This document shows positions 53,980-63,754 of a stretch of DNA of 64,000 nucleotides, one piece after another. Below the pieces are notes generated by a model. That model saw only the letters and a program-made list of their open reading frames with translations, ran no database searches and had not been told where the DNA came from. The position numbers were made by a program, and so were the translations under genes. The stretch spans positions 2,790,001 to 2,854,000 of the forward strand of contig NZ_CP110224.1 of assembly GCF_026013645.1 (NCBI RefSeq). Direction: 5' to 3'. The DNA comes from Virgibacillus natechei (lineage in GTDB: Bacteria; Bacillota; Bacilli; Bacillales; Amphibacillaceae). Positions within the stretch are counted from its first letter, which is position 1. Every line of letters starts with the position of its first letter.

Positions 53980-54618
53980 TTATTTAATGGTTTGTTTTAC
54001 AGGTTGCACACTTGGAGTCCCGTAATTATAAAAACTTTCCGGAAGTCTTGGTTCGAACCATATCGAGCTTTTTTCAAGGTCTGATTTATTGGAAACATCC
54101 CATACAACTGTTTCCCAATCCGGATCAAAGATGAGATACCCCGAATCTCCAAAAAGCTCTATACGATTACCACCAGGTTCGTAAATATATAAAAAATATG
54201 CTTGGGTCGTCCCATGTTTACCAGGCCCCATCTCGATTTCAATCCCGTAATCGGCACAAAGATCTGCAATGTCAAACAAATGCTGCGGATATCCGTACCA
54301 AAAAGCCACGTGATGAAGTCGACCCTTTTGTCCGGAGGCATCACGTACCATGGCAATTTCATGAACGAGATTGGACACACTTAACCATGCCCCTATTTGA
54401 GTTTTTTCTTCACCCAGTTTTAATTCTCTCAGATTGAAGCCGAGTTCATTTTGCAAGAAATTTTGATTGGGCTCAACATCGGAAGCCATGATGTTGACAT
54501 GATCAAGACGTCGTGTCGGTACTCCTCTTAAAGGGCGTTTTTGAGGGCGATTTTTTAGTAAGCTCTTTTCCCTCGAGGGAACGTTACAGTACTCAACATC
54601 CCATAAGATTTCAAATAG
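53980..54618 (-). pseudogene. 5'-truncated extradiol dioxygenase (third cassette copy)
   Basis: The last ~212 codons of the cassette dioxygenase, from FEILWDVEYCNVPSREKSLL onward, keep all three iron ligands and the normal stop, but the N-terminal domain is missing; the break at ~54618 is 11 bp from the end of the next gene. An internal ATG (54489) could start a one-domain protein without a sensible ribosome site. It is more diverged from copies 1 and 2 than they are from each other. Confidence 0.85.
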
Positions 54619-54628
54619 GTTCTTTAGT

Positions 54629-55573
54629 TTATTCAGTATCTGTATTTAGTTTTTGCATATTATACGTATTTTCAATTGTACAGATTAAGTCATACAATGC
54701 CTCAGTATATGGAACCTCCATATTTACTTCTTGAGCCTTTTTAACAATTCCACCGTTAATAAATTCATTTTCTGTTTTTCTTTTATTAATAATATCTGCA
54801 GACATGGATGTAAAATGGTCTTTATGAAATTCAATTGATTCTGTTAAACTATTTATTACTGTTTCCTCTGAAGCAGCTACGCCGTGAGCATTTGCAACTG
54901 CAACAGCTTCTTTTGCAATTGTATAAGCAAGATATTTCCCTTGTTCTGTAACAGCCATTCCCCCACATGGTATTCTGCACACAGCTGTGGTTGCATTAAT
55001 TGCAGCATTAAAAGCAACTTTTTCCCAAATAGATACCATTACATCTGGAGCAATTTGACTATTTAGACCTGCATCTTGAAGTGCGTCATTAATGATATAC
55101 AGCATTTTATTTTCTTCGCCATTTGCGGACATAATTTTTGTATATCCTGAACCATGTGAACTGATATGTCCTATTCCCTTGACATCACTTGGATAATTTG
55201 TAACCCCGGCAATAATATGATCGTGTGGAACATATTCACTGATTAATTCGATATTCCCTAATCCATTTTGAAGAGTTAGCACATGAGTGTCTTTACCCAA
55301 GAATTTTTTTGCCGACTCTAAAGCAGATCTTGAATAGATTGCTTTTGTAAGTAAAATGGCCAAATCTACTTCTTCATTTATATCTTCTGCAAATGCAGCC
55401 TTGATAGGAATCAAATGATCTCCATCATCACCTTCTAGATATAAACCTTGGTTATTTAGTTTTTCTATAACAGCTGGAACAACATCAACCATCGTAATAT
55501 CATAACCGTGCAGTGCTAATCTGCTTCCAAAAAGCATTCCCATTGCACCGGAACCAATAACTACTATTTTCAC
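54629..55573 (-). CDS. 2-dehydropantoate 2-reductase family (ApbA/PanE)
   Basis: A 314-residue ketopantoate-reductase-family protein: GSGAMGMLFGSRLA (NADPH), TLQNGLGNIELI, and the catalytic lysine/asparagine region IWEKVAFNAAINATTAVCR. The family reduces 2-oxo acids at C2. Surrounded by aromatic degradation genes and relics, it may reduce an aromatic or short-chain 2-oxo acid, but genuine pantothenate biosynthesis cannot be ruled out. An AGGAGGG site is upstream, and an inverted repeat TGTTTAAA/TTTAAACA lies at 55695-55718. Confidence 0.87.
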   Translation of the reverse strand: MKIVVIGSGAMGMLFGSRLALHGYDITMVDVVPAVIEKLNNQGLYLEGDDGDHLIPIKAAFAEDINEEVDLAILLTKAIYSRSALESAKKFLGKDTHVLTLQNGLGNIELISEYVPHDHIIAGVTNYPSDVKGIGHISSHGSGYTKIMSANGEENKMLYIINDALQDAGLNSQIAPDVMVSIWEKVAFNAAINATTAVCRIPCGGMAVTEQGKYLAYTIAKEAVAVANAHGVAASEETVINSLTESIEFHKDHFTSMSADIINKRKTENEFINGGIVKKAQEVNMEVPYTEALYDLICTIENTYNMQKLNTDTE

Positions 55574-55978
55574 AAAGAACCCTCCTATGTAATAACAATA
55601 AAGTTATTTACTCTTGAAGTATCAAACCCGCATAAAACCGTTCTAAATTTAAATCAAACACAAAGATGAATTTTAAGAATAATGGTAGTGAAGTTGTTTA
55701 AAAGGTAATATTTAAACAGCTTTATTGTCATTCAACAATATTTTTCTATTTTCATTTTAATAAAGAATGTTTTTGATAAATCATGATAAGTTGATCTAAA
55801 TTCTGGCTACAGCAACCTGTATCATTTCTTTTCTCATTTGAAGGATCCTGCGTTCTAATTCATCTATCTCTGTAAATATCATACAAATTCCCACAATTAC
55901 CCATTATCTTCAACTATTCATCTTTTAAACGTCTTTATTTGTTTTGAAACACCTTTATTAAACAACGTTACGCCTATA
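55574..55978. other. 405-bp gap
   Basis: AT-rich and without a gene. Holds the inverted repeat TGTTTAAA-N8-TTTAAACA (55695-55718), 122 bp before the reductase start and possibly an operator. Nothing else was recognised. Confidence 0.4.
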
Positions 55979-56505
55979 CTAATCCATTTCAAAAAAGATA
56001 TTTTCTTTCTTCTTTTGAACGGAAATCCATTTTACAGTTGTAAATTCTTCTAAAGCCCATTCGTCATTATAGTGCTCAAGACCTGAAGCCTTTTCGCCGC
56101 CAAATGGCATTGTTTCCTCATCCTTTACCGTTTGCTCATTAACATGTGTCATACCACTTTCTACCTTTCTAGCAAATGATATTCCTTTTTCTAAATCAGT
56201 TGTAAATACGGCAGAACTTAGTCCAAACTCAGTATCATTTGCTAATTCAAGAGCTTCTTCTTCAGTATCAAAAGAGATAGCGGAAAGGGCCTGTCCGAAT
56301 ATTTCTTCCTTTGCAATCGTAGAATTATTGGTCACATTTGTAAGGACGTAAGGAGTTATTACATTTCCTACCCGTTCTCCTTCTAACGCAACAGTCGCTC
56401 CTTCTTTCTTTGCTGTTTCAATTAAATTCTGAATTCTTTTTATCTGTTTTTCATTAATAACAGGTCCATTGATAACATCTTCAAAATGCTCCTTGTATAT
56501 TTTAT
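55979..56505 (-). pseudogene. C-terminal fragment of a benzaldehyde-type aldehyde dehydrogenase
   Basis: About 175 codons in one frame, from YKEHFEDVINGPVINEKQI through EEIFGQALSAISFDTEEEA to the C-terminus, closely similar to the intact gene at 58146-59615. A stop precedes it at ~56506, and the half with the catalytic cysteine (QGQICM) is missing. The break lies ~150 bp from the insertion-sequence relic. Confidence 0.88.
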
Positions 56506-56639
56506 CTTACTCTAAATACAACTTTAATCATTTTGTAGAAAGGTCAGTCAAATCATTAATGAACTATTCATTGGAATGAATTTCATAATCCCTATCCCTT
56601 GTGCCCCAATGGGTTTGAGACATAAAAAAGGAAGTACCT

Positions 56640-57900
56640 CCCCAAATCTTGTATAATGGTAGTTAACACACAACCAAAAAAGATTGGAAGAATACTTCCT
56701 ATGACCATTATACGACAACCAAGCTTATTTGGCATCCAAGAACTTTATGAGATGGAACCTACCCAACGTTATGATCGATTATTTCTGCGATAGACTTGGA
56801 TGCTATCTACCATGAAATAACAAAAAATCACGACTTGGTGCACCATAGAACTAAATTATTCAGCAATGATTATTTCTATCTTTGTACGAATTGTGGAGCG
56901 TATCCCAACCATTAAAGACCACATTAAGCGTCTGAATGATGATTTGGTATTTAAACTAAATTGTGGGTTTCTTGTGTCTGACCATACTCCCTCTGAAGCT
57001 GCCTATTCTCGTCTATTAACCAAGCTTAGTGACTCTAACGTTTTAGAGAAAGTACAAGGAAGAGCGTGATCAATGGTTAGTTGAACAGGCGGAAAAAGAA
57101 GCCAATCTTCCCCTTTACAAAAAGAAAATAGAAGCGCAATTAGATGTCCCGTTAGCCAAATTACGTGCTGAAGTTCCTCAACACCCCAAGTGGGGTGTTA
57201 AAAGGAACAGTGAAGGGAAAAATGTTTTTTGGTATGGCTACAAAGGTCACTTAGCTGTTAGTACATCAAGTCAATACATTTTACAGTCCCTTTTTTCTTC
57301 AGGCAGTCTGAATGACGGAAAGGCAGCAATTCCATTATTAAAGGGTGTTGACGAATGCTTATCTCTTCCATCTTTGCGCTATCAGACCATGGATGCTGGC
57401 TATGACTACGATCCGATATACGAGCAAGTACATCGAATGGGAAATCAATCTGTCATCGCTTATAATAAGAAAAATGAAGGGGAGCCCATTGGATTTGATA
57501 AACATTTCGCCCCGACCTGTTTTCGAGAGCGAGAGCATTCCTATCGTTATGACAGTTTTGATGCCAAATATGAACATTGAAATATACAAGCCCAAAAGAA
57601 TGTAGTGAATGTCCCTTAGCTACCGAAGATATCTGCCAAAAAGTTTATAAAGTGAAAATCACAAACGACCTTCGTAGATATACAGCACCAGCTCGTGGAT
57701 CAAAAGCATCGAAAAACATTTTTAAACGTCGCAGTTCTGTTGAACGCGTAAATGGGTATCTCAAGGAATATTTTCAACTGAATAACGTTTGTTATCGAAC
57801 TGAAAAACGTGCAAAAGTTCATTTCGACATTGTAACATTAGTTTATAATGCATCAAGATTAGCAAGTGATCGAATTGATTTACTGTTAAACTAGCAACAA
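56640..57900 (+). mobile_element. degenerate IS1182-like insertion sequence
   Basis: The transposase begins at 56701 (MTIIRQPSLFGIQELYEM), then hits a stop and frameshifts. A deletion near 57069 joins SNVLEKVQG to the ERDQWLVEQAEKEANLPL segment. The 3' part (57577-57894: ECPLATEDICQKVYK, SSVERVNGYLKEYFQLNN, NASRLASDRIDLLL) is intact. The catalytic Asp segment is lost, so it is inactive. Terminal repeats could not be delimited with certainty. Confidence 0.82.
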
Positions 57901-58145
57901 GTCGCTTAAGTAATTTTCTTAAAAATAATAATTTAAAATTCTGCAGGTCTGTGTACTTTTAAAAAGAGAAATTATGAAATAGATTCATTGATATAATTTT
58001 TTAATTAGATGTTATAGTTGTTTTTACATATGATCCATATTTAAAGTACAAATCCTGGAGTCCATCGTTTTTTGAGTTTATATTTCGTCCAGGTAACCCA
58101 TTTCCATGTTGAATTATATTAATTTGACTTATAGATAATAAGGCT

Positions 58146-59615
58146 TTAAAAAGGAAACACACGATCTTCTTTTTGAACAGAAATCCATTTCATCGTTGTA
58201 AACTCATCCAGGACCCACTCTCCACCAAATCGACCAATACCCGAATCTTTTACCCCACCGAAAGGAACTGTCGGTTCGTCATTAACGGTTTGATCATTAA
58301 CGTGAGTCATTCCACTTTCGACTTGTTTGGCGAATTCTTCTCCCCTTGCAAGATCACTAGTGAAAATCGCTGAACTTAATCCGTATTCCGTATCATTTGC
58401 TAACTGAATTCCCTCTTCATCAGAATCAAACGGAATTAGAGTAGCAAGAGGACCAAAAATCTCACTTTGGGCAATCGTCATGTCATTGGTCACGTTTGTA
58501 AAGACAAATGGGGTAATCACATTACCTGCTCGTTTCCCTTCCAGTGAAACAAGAGCCCCTTCTTTCTTAGCGGTTTCTATCAAACCCATAATAGTTTCAA
58601 TTTGTTTTTCATTCGCAATTGGACCAATTATATTTTTAGAATCTTTCGGATCCCCATAAGGGAGTTCAGAAGCCCTTTTTGTGAATTTTTCTGCGAATTC
58701 ATCGTAAATGTCTCGATGAACTAAAATTCGGTTCACAATCATACAAATTTGTCCTTGATGAACGAACTTCCCGAATATTGCTGCATTCACAGCCTGGTCT
58801 ACATCGGCATCCTTCAACACAACAAACGGGCTATTACCTCCTAATTCCAAAGCCACTCGTTTTAAATGTTTTCCAGCTAATGAGCCAATATGACGGCCAA
58901 CCTCTGTCGATCCAGTAAAAGATATAAACTTTGGAATCGGATGTTCCACAAAATAATCACCAGTCTCCGAAGAACTAGTTATAATCAAATTAAAAACACC
59001 CGCCGGTAACCCTGCCAATTCAAAGACTTTAGCAATCACGCCACCGCCGGTGATCGCAGTTTGCAAAGCAGGTTTGTGAACTACTGCATTCCCTGCCGCA
59101 ATCGCAGTAACAACAGATCGCATCGATAGATTGAGAGGAAAATTAAACGGACTGATGACGCTCATCACACCAATAGGGAAACGATAAATTCTATTTTCTT
59201 TCCCTGGAATAGCAGATGGTTCTGTTTTCGGTTCCATTCTGTGGGGAAACGTTTTCGCTTCATTCATAATATCCAAAGTAAGCTGAACCTCTAGATTTCC
59301 TTTCAACACGGTTCCTCCAGCTTCACGTGCAATGATATCAACAATTTCCTTTTTGTTTTCCTCCATAATACGTATAGCTCTTTCCAGGACATCCACTTTT
59401 TCTTCTTTGGATGTTATTGCCCATTTTTTCTGGGCTCTTTTTGCCGAGTTATAAGCCTCATCTACATCTTCTTTACTTGCTAGTACAACTTTTGCAAATT
59501 CACTATTGTCAAATGGGTCTTCAATCGTCGCAACTTTCCCTGAAGTACCTTCTTTCCATTTCCCACCGATAAATTGTTTGTTTACACCTTCAAAAACTTT
59601 TGCCTTTGTTGTCAT
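58146..59615 (-). CDS. aldehyde dehydrogenase, 4-hydroxybenzaldehyde/vanillin type
   Basis: A 489-residue aldehyde dehydrogenase, paralogous to 29393-30853: SPFNFPLNLSMRSVVTAIAAGNAV, SFTGSTEVGRHIGSLAG, Glu in ALELGGNSPFVVL and Cys in HQGQICMIVNRIL. It oxidises aromatic aldehydes to acids. It follows a pobA relic, so 4-hydroxybenzaldehyde to 4-hydroxybenzoate is a good guess for its original role. The ATG at 59615 has AAAGGA nine bases upstream; the ATG at 59624 is too close to that site. Confidence 0.88.
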   Translation of the reverse strand: MTTKAKVFEGVNKQFIGGKWKEGTSGKVATIEDPFDNSEFAKVVLASKEDVDEAYNSAKRAQKKWAITSKEEKVDVLERAIRIMEENKKEIVDIIAREAGGTVLKGNLEVQLTLDIMNEAKTFPHRMEPKTEPSAIPGKENRIYRFPIGVMSVISPFNFPLNLSMRSVVTAIAAGNAVVHKPALQTAITGGGVIAKVFELAGLPAGVFNLIITSSSETGDYFVEHPIPKFISFTGSTEVGRHIGSLAGKHLKRVALELGGNSPFVVLKDADVDQAVNAAIFGKFVHQGQICMIVNRILVHRDIYDEFAEKFTKRASELPYGDPKDSKNIIGPIANEKQIETIMGLIETAKKEGALVSLEGKRAGNVITPFVFTNVTNDMTIAQSEIFGPLATLIPFDSDEEGIQLANDTEYGLSSAIFTSDLARGEEFAKQVESGMTHVNDQTVNDEPTVPFGGVKDSGIGRFGGEWVLDEFTTMKWISVQKEDRVFPF

Positions 59616-59644
59616 CCTCGACATTCCTTTCTTTTATTTTATTC

Positions 59645-59880
<236 letters not shown>

Positions 59881-59908
59881 TCATCTTTCTTCTTGTAACA
59901 CACTCTAT

Positions 59909-59922
59909 TGTTAACGTTTTCA
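59909..59922. promoter_or_regulatory. cre box upstream of the pobA relic
   Basis: TGTTAACGTTTTCA fits the palindromic CcpA consensus at every constrained position. It is a better match than the site before the intact pobA. It could still influence nothing but the aldehyde dehydrogenase gene downstream. Confidence 0.6.
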
Positions 59923-60061
59923 AAGTCATGAAAAAGGATTTATAATTAATTATGCTACATATTTTGTGAAAGAAAAGTCACCAATTCCCCTATGAGCAAA
60001 AATTTTTAATTCTTTTAATAATATAGCCTAAAAGCACAATTGATTTGTTCATTTTAATTTC

Positions 60062-60085
60062 AAAGGGGCGTAAAGACGCCCCTTT
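60062..60085. terminator. terminator hairpin at the cassette boundary, copy 2
   Basis: AAAGGGGCGT and ACGCCCCTTT form a perfect 10-bp stem around AAAG, with T/A-rich flanks. It is the intact counterpart of 33869-33894. Confidence 0.75.
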
Positions 60086-60159
60086 CCTCCGGTCTGAGTA
60101 TTGCAGGTTCTATTTACCAAGAGTTGGGCTAACTTAACAAATTTTACTTTAAATCAAGA

Positions 60160-60350
60160 TTATCTACCTAATTCCTTTGCACTCTTCCCACCAATGCCCC
60201 AGTGTGTTTTTAGAATTTCCGTAATGATCACACGTGCATTTTCTTTAGTGCATTCAATGACTCACTAACCGTATCGGCGACATTTTTTATTAATGCATTA
60301 ATTTTCTCTTGTGTTCAACCTTTCATCATTTGTATATTAACTAGCAGCAA
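60160..60350 (-). pseudogene. relic of a second 4-oxalocrotonate tautomerase
   Basis: Minus-strand codons EKINALIKNVADTVSESLNA, then after a frameshift a trace of ILKTHWGIGGKSAKELGR, match the tautomerase at 61851-62042. The N-terminal catalytic proline segment is lost. It lies just downstream of the dioxygenase gene. Confidence 0.75.
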
Positions 60351-60534
60351 GAACCCCGTCCCTTCAATTTATTCCTAATTCTTAAAGCGATACATCATCT
60401 AAACCATTTATATATAGCGCTTACAAACGTAATACTCTAATAACCTAGGCTGACCAGAATCCTCCCTATTCACAAGTCTCGAATTGACATAATATTCTTA
60501 TGAATAAACATCAGCCTAATCTGTCAACAAGGTT

Positions 60535-61530
60535 TTATTCAATGGTTTGTTTTACAGGTTGCACACTTGGAGTCCCGTAATTATAAAAACTTTCTGGAAG
60601 TCTTGGTCCGAACCATATCGAGCTTTTTTCAAGGTCTGATTTATTGGAAACATCCCATACGACTGTTTCCCAATCCGGATCAAAGATGAGATACCCCGAA
60701 TCTCCAAAAAGCTCTATACGATTACCACCAGGTTCGTAAATATATAAAAAGTACGCTTGGGTCGTCCCATGTTTACCAGGTCCCATCTCTATTTCTATCC
60801 CGTAATCAGCACAAAGATCTGCAATATCAAATAAATGCTGCGGATAACCGTACCAAAAAGCCACGTGATGAAGTCGACCCTTTTGTCCGGTGGCATCGCG
60901 AACCATGGCAATTTCATGAACGAGATTGGACACACTTAACCATGCTCCTATTTGGGTTTTTCCTTCACCCAATTTTAATTCCCTCAGATTGAACCCGAGT
61001 TCATTCTGTAAAAAATTTTGATTGGGCTCAACATCAGAAGCCATGATGTTAACATGATCAAGACGTCTTGTCGGTACTCCTCTTAAAGGGCGTCTTTGAG
61101 GGCGGTTTTTTAATAAGCTTTTTTCTTCCGATGGGGCCTTGTAATAATCAACATCCCACAATAGTTCAAATTGATGCCCATCTGGCGAAAGGAACTGATA
61201 AGCAGGTCCATGCCCTCTATCGCCTTCAATCCACCCCTGTCCAACACCAGCTTCCTCCAGGGACATTGCAGATTCTTCCAATGCCTCAGGTGAAGATGTC
61301 CTCCAAGCAATGTGACCTAATCCGGCATGTGACGCCTCAGTAACTTTGAGTGAATGATGGTAAAAATCTTCGTATGCTCGCAGATAAACAGATTGCCCTT
61401 TACGCTCCGTTTCCGTTAAACCCAAAATTTCCTTAAAAAACCACAATGTTTCCTCCAATTTTGGCGTTAACAGTTCCACGTGTGCTAATTGAGCTACAGG
61501 TGGTTTTTCTAATCTAGATCTTGTTCTCAT
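60535..61530 (-). CDS. extradiol ring-cleavage dioxygenase, copy 2
   Basis: A 331-residue two-domain VOC extradiol dioxygenase, identical to copy 1 (34073-35062) apart from a two-residue longer N-terminus (MRTRSRL versus MRSRL) and a Met/Ile change near residue 88. Iron ligands: His in RLDHVNIM, His in RLHHVAFW, Glu in GNRIELFG. The ATG at 61530 follows AAAAGGGGAG; a longer in-frame extension upstream has no ribosome site. It has its own upstream region with a cre box and is separated from the tautomerase by a terminator. Confidence 0.9.
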   Translation of the reverse strand: MRTRSRLEKPPVAQLAHVELLTPKLEETLWFFKEILGLTETERKGQSVYLRAYEDFYHHSLKVTEASHAGLGHIAWRTSSPEALEESAMSLEEAGVGQGWIEGDRGHGPAYQFLSPDGHQFELLWDVDYYKAPSEEKSLLKNRPQRRPLRGVPTRRLDHVNIMASDVEPNQNFLQNELGFNLRELKLGEGKTQIGAWLSVSNLVHEIAMVRDATGQKGRLHHVAFWYGYPQHLFDIADLCADYGIEIEMGPGKHGTTQAYFLYIYEPGGNRIELFGDSGYLIFDPDWETVVWDVSNKSDLEKSSIWFGPRLPESFYNYGTPSVQPVKQTIE

Positions 61531-61647
61531 TTTTCGGTCTCCCCTTTTCAGAATAGTAGTTCCCTTCACTATCTTTTTCCCCAGAAGCACTAACCTCTTC
61601 GCCAAAGGCTTGGTGCCCCCACTTTATTAGTTGGATAAATTCAAAAA

Positions 61648-61661
61648 TGCAATCGCTTCCA
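61648..61661. promoter_or_regulatory. candidate cre box upstream of extradiol dioxygenase, copy 2
   Basis: TGCAATCGCTTCCA, identical to 35180-35193, 118 bp upstream of the dioxygenase start. The rest of the 320-bp gap holds the terminator at 61792 and no gene. Confidence 0.5.
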
Positions 61662-61791
61662 ATTAAACTTAAAAAATTAAACAAAAGTTCTATAGAAAGA
61701 TTAATAATAGTATATAGGTTCAGTTAAGTTATTAAAAGATAACAATTCCTCTATACGGAATCATCAGAAAATTTATTGAATTTTTTAGAAC

Positions 61792-61821
61792 GAGGAAGAC
61801 CTTCATGAAAGAATCTTCCTC
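61792..61821. terminator. terminator between tautomerase and dioxygenase, copy 2
   Basis: GAGGAAG pairs with CTTCCTC; minus strand continues into TCTAAAAAATT. Counterpart of 35323-35354 with one base pair changed on the flank. Confidence 0.55.
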
Positions 61822-61850
61822 ATCTATCTTTCTGTGACCACCCAACCATA

Positions 61851-62042
61851 TTACTTCCCTAATTTCTTTGCTGATGTTCCCCCAATGGCCCAGTGTGTTT
61901 TTGGCACCTCATCCACAATGACGCGTACATTTTCTTTTGGTGCATCGAGTGATTCACTAACTGCATTGGTCACATTTTCCATCATTGCCTCAATTTTTTC
62001 AGGAGATCTTCCTTCCATAATTTGCACATTGATAAGTGGCAC
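61851..62042 (-). CDS. 4-oxalocrotonate tautomerase, copy 2
   Basis: A 63-codon 4-OT with the same mature protein sequence as copy 1. GTG at 62042 starts translation so that Pro1 (PLINVQIM) becomes the catalytic base. GAGGGAG lies upstream. The preceding gap to the decarboxylase holds the 87-bp two-hairpin element; copy 1 lacks it. Confidence 0.92.
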   Translation of the reverse strand: MPLINVQIMEGRSPEKIEAMMENVTNAVSESLDAPKENVRVIVDEVPKTHWAIGGTSAKKLGK

Positions 62043-62070
62043 GTATTTCACTCCCTCTATTATTCTTTAA

Positions 62071-62157
62071 TTAGAAAACTTGGCATTCACCAAGCCTTTC
62101 GGAGAATGCCTTAGTTGCACTTATGCAAATAGGAAAGTTTTATGGTTTCCTATTTGC
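62071..62157. repeat. two-hairpin mini-element, filled site
   Basis: 87 bp from TTAGAAAACTTGG to TATTTGC. Stem 1 GCATTCACC/GGAGAATGC, linker GCCTTAGTTGCACTTATGCA, stem 2 GCAAATAGGAAA/TTTCCTATTTGC. At the matching place in cassette copy 1 (35603/35604) the element is absent and the flanks TTCTTTAA and CGAAAAAGG join directly without a target duplication. On the minus strand it starts after CTTTTTCG and supplies the decarboxylase codons GGC AAA TAG. Confidence 0.9.
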
Positions 62158-62935
62158 CGAAAAAGGATACTTCGCCAAGACCACCATATTTGGCTTGGAC
62201 AAAATCACCAGGAGACAGTCGAACTGCTGCTGTGATTCCACCGGATAAAATGGGCTGTCCTGCTTTTACTTTTTCTCCCTTTTTGTGGAGCATATTAGCA
62301 AGTCTTGCAACTGACTTGGCTGGATGCTCGAGTACAGCGGCACCAGCTCCGAGTGATTGAATTTCTCCGTTAATGGATAACGTTACACCAACGACATCCA
62401 ATTCTAATTCCTCTGGCTTTCTCAAATACGTTCCAAACACTGCCCCTGCTGCAGAAGTGTTATCCGCAATAACATCTGGCAACGTAAAATTGAAATTTTC
62501 ATAACGGCTATCAATGATCTCAATAGCTGGAAAAACATATTCCGTAGCTCGTAATACATCAAGCGTCGTAATGCCTGGCCCTTCCAAATCTCTTCCTAAA
62601 ATAAACCCAATTTCTGGTTCTACTTTTGGATGGATATAATCAGAGATGGCAATGGAATCTCCCTCTTCAACAACCATATTGTCGAATACATAGCCGTATA
62701 TGGGATCATCCACATCCATTTGTTTCATTTTGGCCTCACTGGTAATCCCCATCTTTGGCCCGATGATTTTATGACCTGCTTCCAATTTTTGACGAATCAG
62801 CTCTTCTTGAACGAGATACGACTCCTCAATGGAAAGCTCCGGATATAACTCTGAAGTAATTTTTATTATTTCCCGTTTTTCTTTTTCTGCATTGTGCACA
62901 TAATTTGCAAGTTCTTTGATTTTATTTTTATCCAA
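62150..62935 (-). CDS. dmpH: 4-oxalocrotonate decarboxylase (intact)
   Basis: A 261-residue FAH-fold decarboxylase that converts 2-oxo-3-hexenedioate to 2-oxopent-4-enoate and CO2, acting as a complex with the hydratase. Motifs: PKMGITSEAKMKQMDVDDPI, HPKVEPEIGFIL (metal Glu pair), FPAIEIIDSRYENFNFTLPD, ADNTSAAGAVFG and KAGQPILSGGITAAVRLSPGD. The start is TTG at 62935, six bases after AAGGAGGGG and 13 bp after the hydratase stop; an ATG at 62977 would overlap that gene without a ribosome site. The last two codons and the stop come from the two-hairpin element. Confidence 0.92.
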   Translation of the reverse strand: MDKNKIKELANYVHNAEKEKREIIKITSELYPELSIEESYLVQEELIRQKLEAGHKIIGPKMGITSEAKMKQMDVDDPIYGYVFDNMVVEEGDSIAISDYIHPKVEPEIGFILGRDLEGPGITTLDVLRATEYVFPAIEIIDSRYENFNFTLPDVIADNTSAAGAVFGTYLRKPEELELDVVGVTLSINGEIQSLGAGAAVLEHPAKSVARLANMLHKKGEKVKAGQPILSGGITAAVRLSPGDFVQAKYGGLGEVSFFGK

Positions 62936-62948
62936 GTCGTTCCCCTCC

Positions 62949-63743
62949 TTATTCTGCGAATGAAATATGTACGTCACCTATGTCGGCAAACTTTGCATAA
63001 AAATGATCCCCAGGCTCTGCTTCCATGGCACCCGATAGTGCTCCAGATAGAATGACCTCACCAGCTTTTAATGTAATCCCGTAGGTTGCTAGTTTATTAG
63101 CCAACCAGGCAACGCATTTTGCTGGGTCTCCTAAAGCCGCTGCACCAACACCAGTGTTTTGCAGGACATCATTTTTGTAAAGCACCATTCCCATTTGCTT
63201 TAAGTCTACGTCTGCAATTTTTTTGGGGTTTCCACCAAGTACATATAACCCGGATGAAGCATTATCTGCAACCGTATCCGCTAATGTGATTTTCCAATCT
63301 TTAATGCGACTGTCTATAATTTCAAGCGCTGGAACCACTGCATCCGTTGCTTTTAATACATCTAATGACGTTACATTTGGTCCAACTAAATCGTCTTTCA
63401 AAATAAAGGCAATTTCACCTTCTACTTTTGGCTGCAGGACACGATCTGTTGAAACTGTTCCTCCATTTTCAACGCTCATCTGATCTAATAAATGTCCATA
63501 ATCTGGTTCACCTACACCTAACGCTTCTTGCATTACTTTAGATGTTAAGCCAATCTTTTTCCCTGTAACCCGTTGCCCGCTATTCACCTTTTGTTCGATC
63601 GTGTGTAACTGTACGTAATAAGCGTCATCAACGGAGAGTTCAGGATCCAGCCCTGTAATTGGCTGAACCCCTTCCTTTTTACTCCAAGCATCGGCTAAAT
63701 GCTTCGCATGACTTACCGTTTTCGTTGTGTATTCGGTTTTCAT
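62949..63743 (-). CDS. dmpE: 2-oxopent-4-enoate hydratase, copy 2
   Basis: A 264-residue FAH-fold hydratase, same as the gene at 35782-36576 except for a handful of residues near both ends (e.g. TEYTTKT at the start and ADIGDVHIS at the end). AGGAGG lies before the ATG. Here it has its natural partner, the decarboxylase, directly downstream, whereas copy 1 is followed by a deleted one. Confidence 0.92.
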   Translation of the reverse strand: MKTEYTTKTVSHAKHLADAWSKKEGVQPITGLDPELSVDDAYYVQLHTIEQKVNSGQRVTGKKIGLTSKVMQEALGVGEPDYGHLLDQMSVENGGTVSTDRVLQPKVEGEIAFILKDDLVGPNVTSLDVLKATDAVVPALEIIDSRIKDWKITLADTVADNASSGLYVLGGNPKKIADVDLKQMGMVLYKNDVLQNTGVGAAALGDPAKCVAWLANKLATYGITLKAGEVILSGALSGAMEAEPGDHFYAKFADIGDVHISFAE

Positions 63744-63754
63744 TTAAGATCCTC

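Noticed and set aside
53980..54489. One-domain dioxygenase as a functional gene
   Set aside because: Alignment with the other copies continues upstream to ~54618, where the N-terminal domain is cut off; the internal ATG is simply a conserved methionine.
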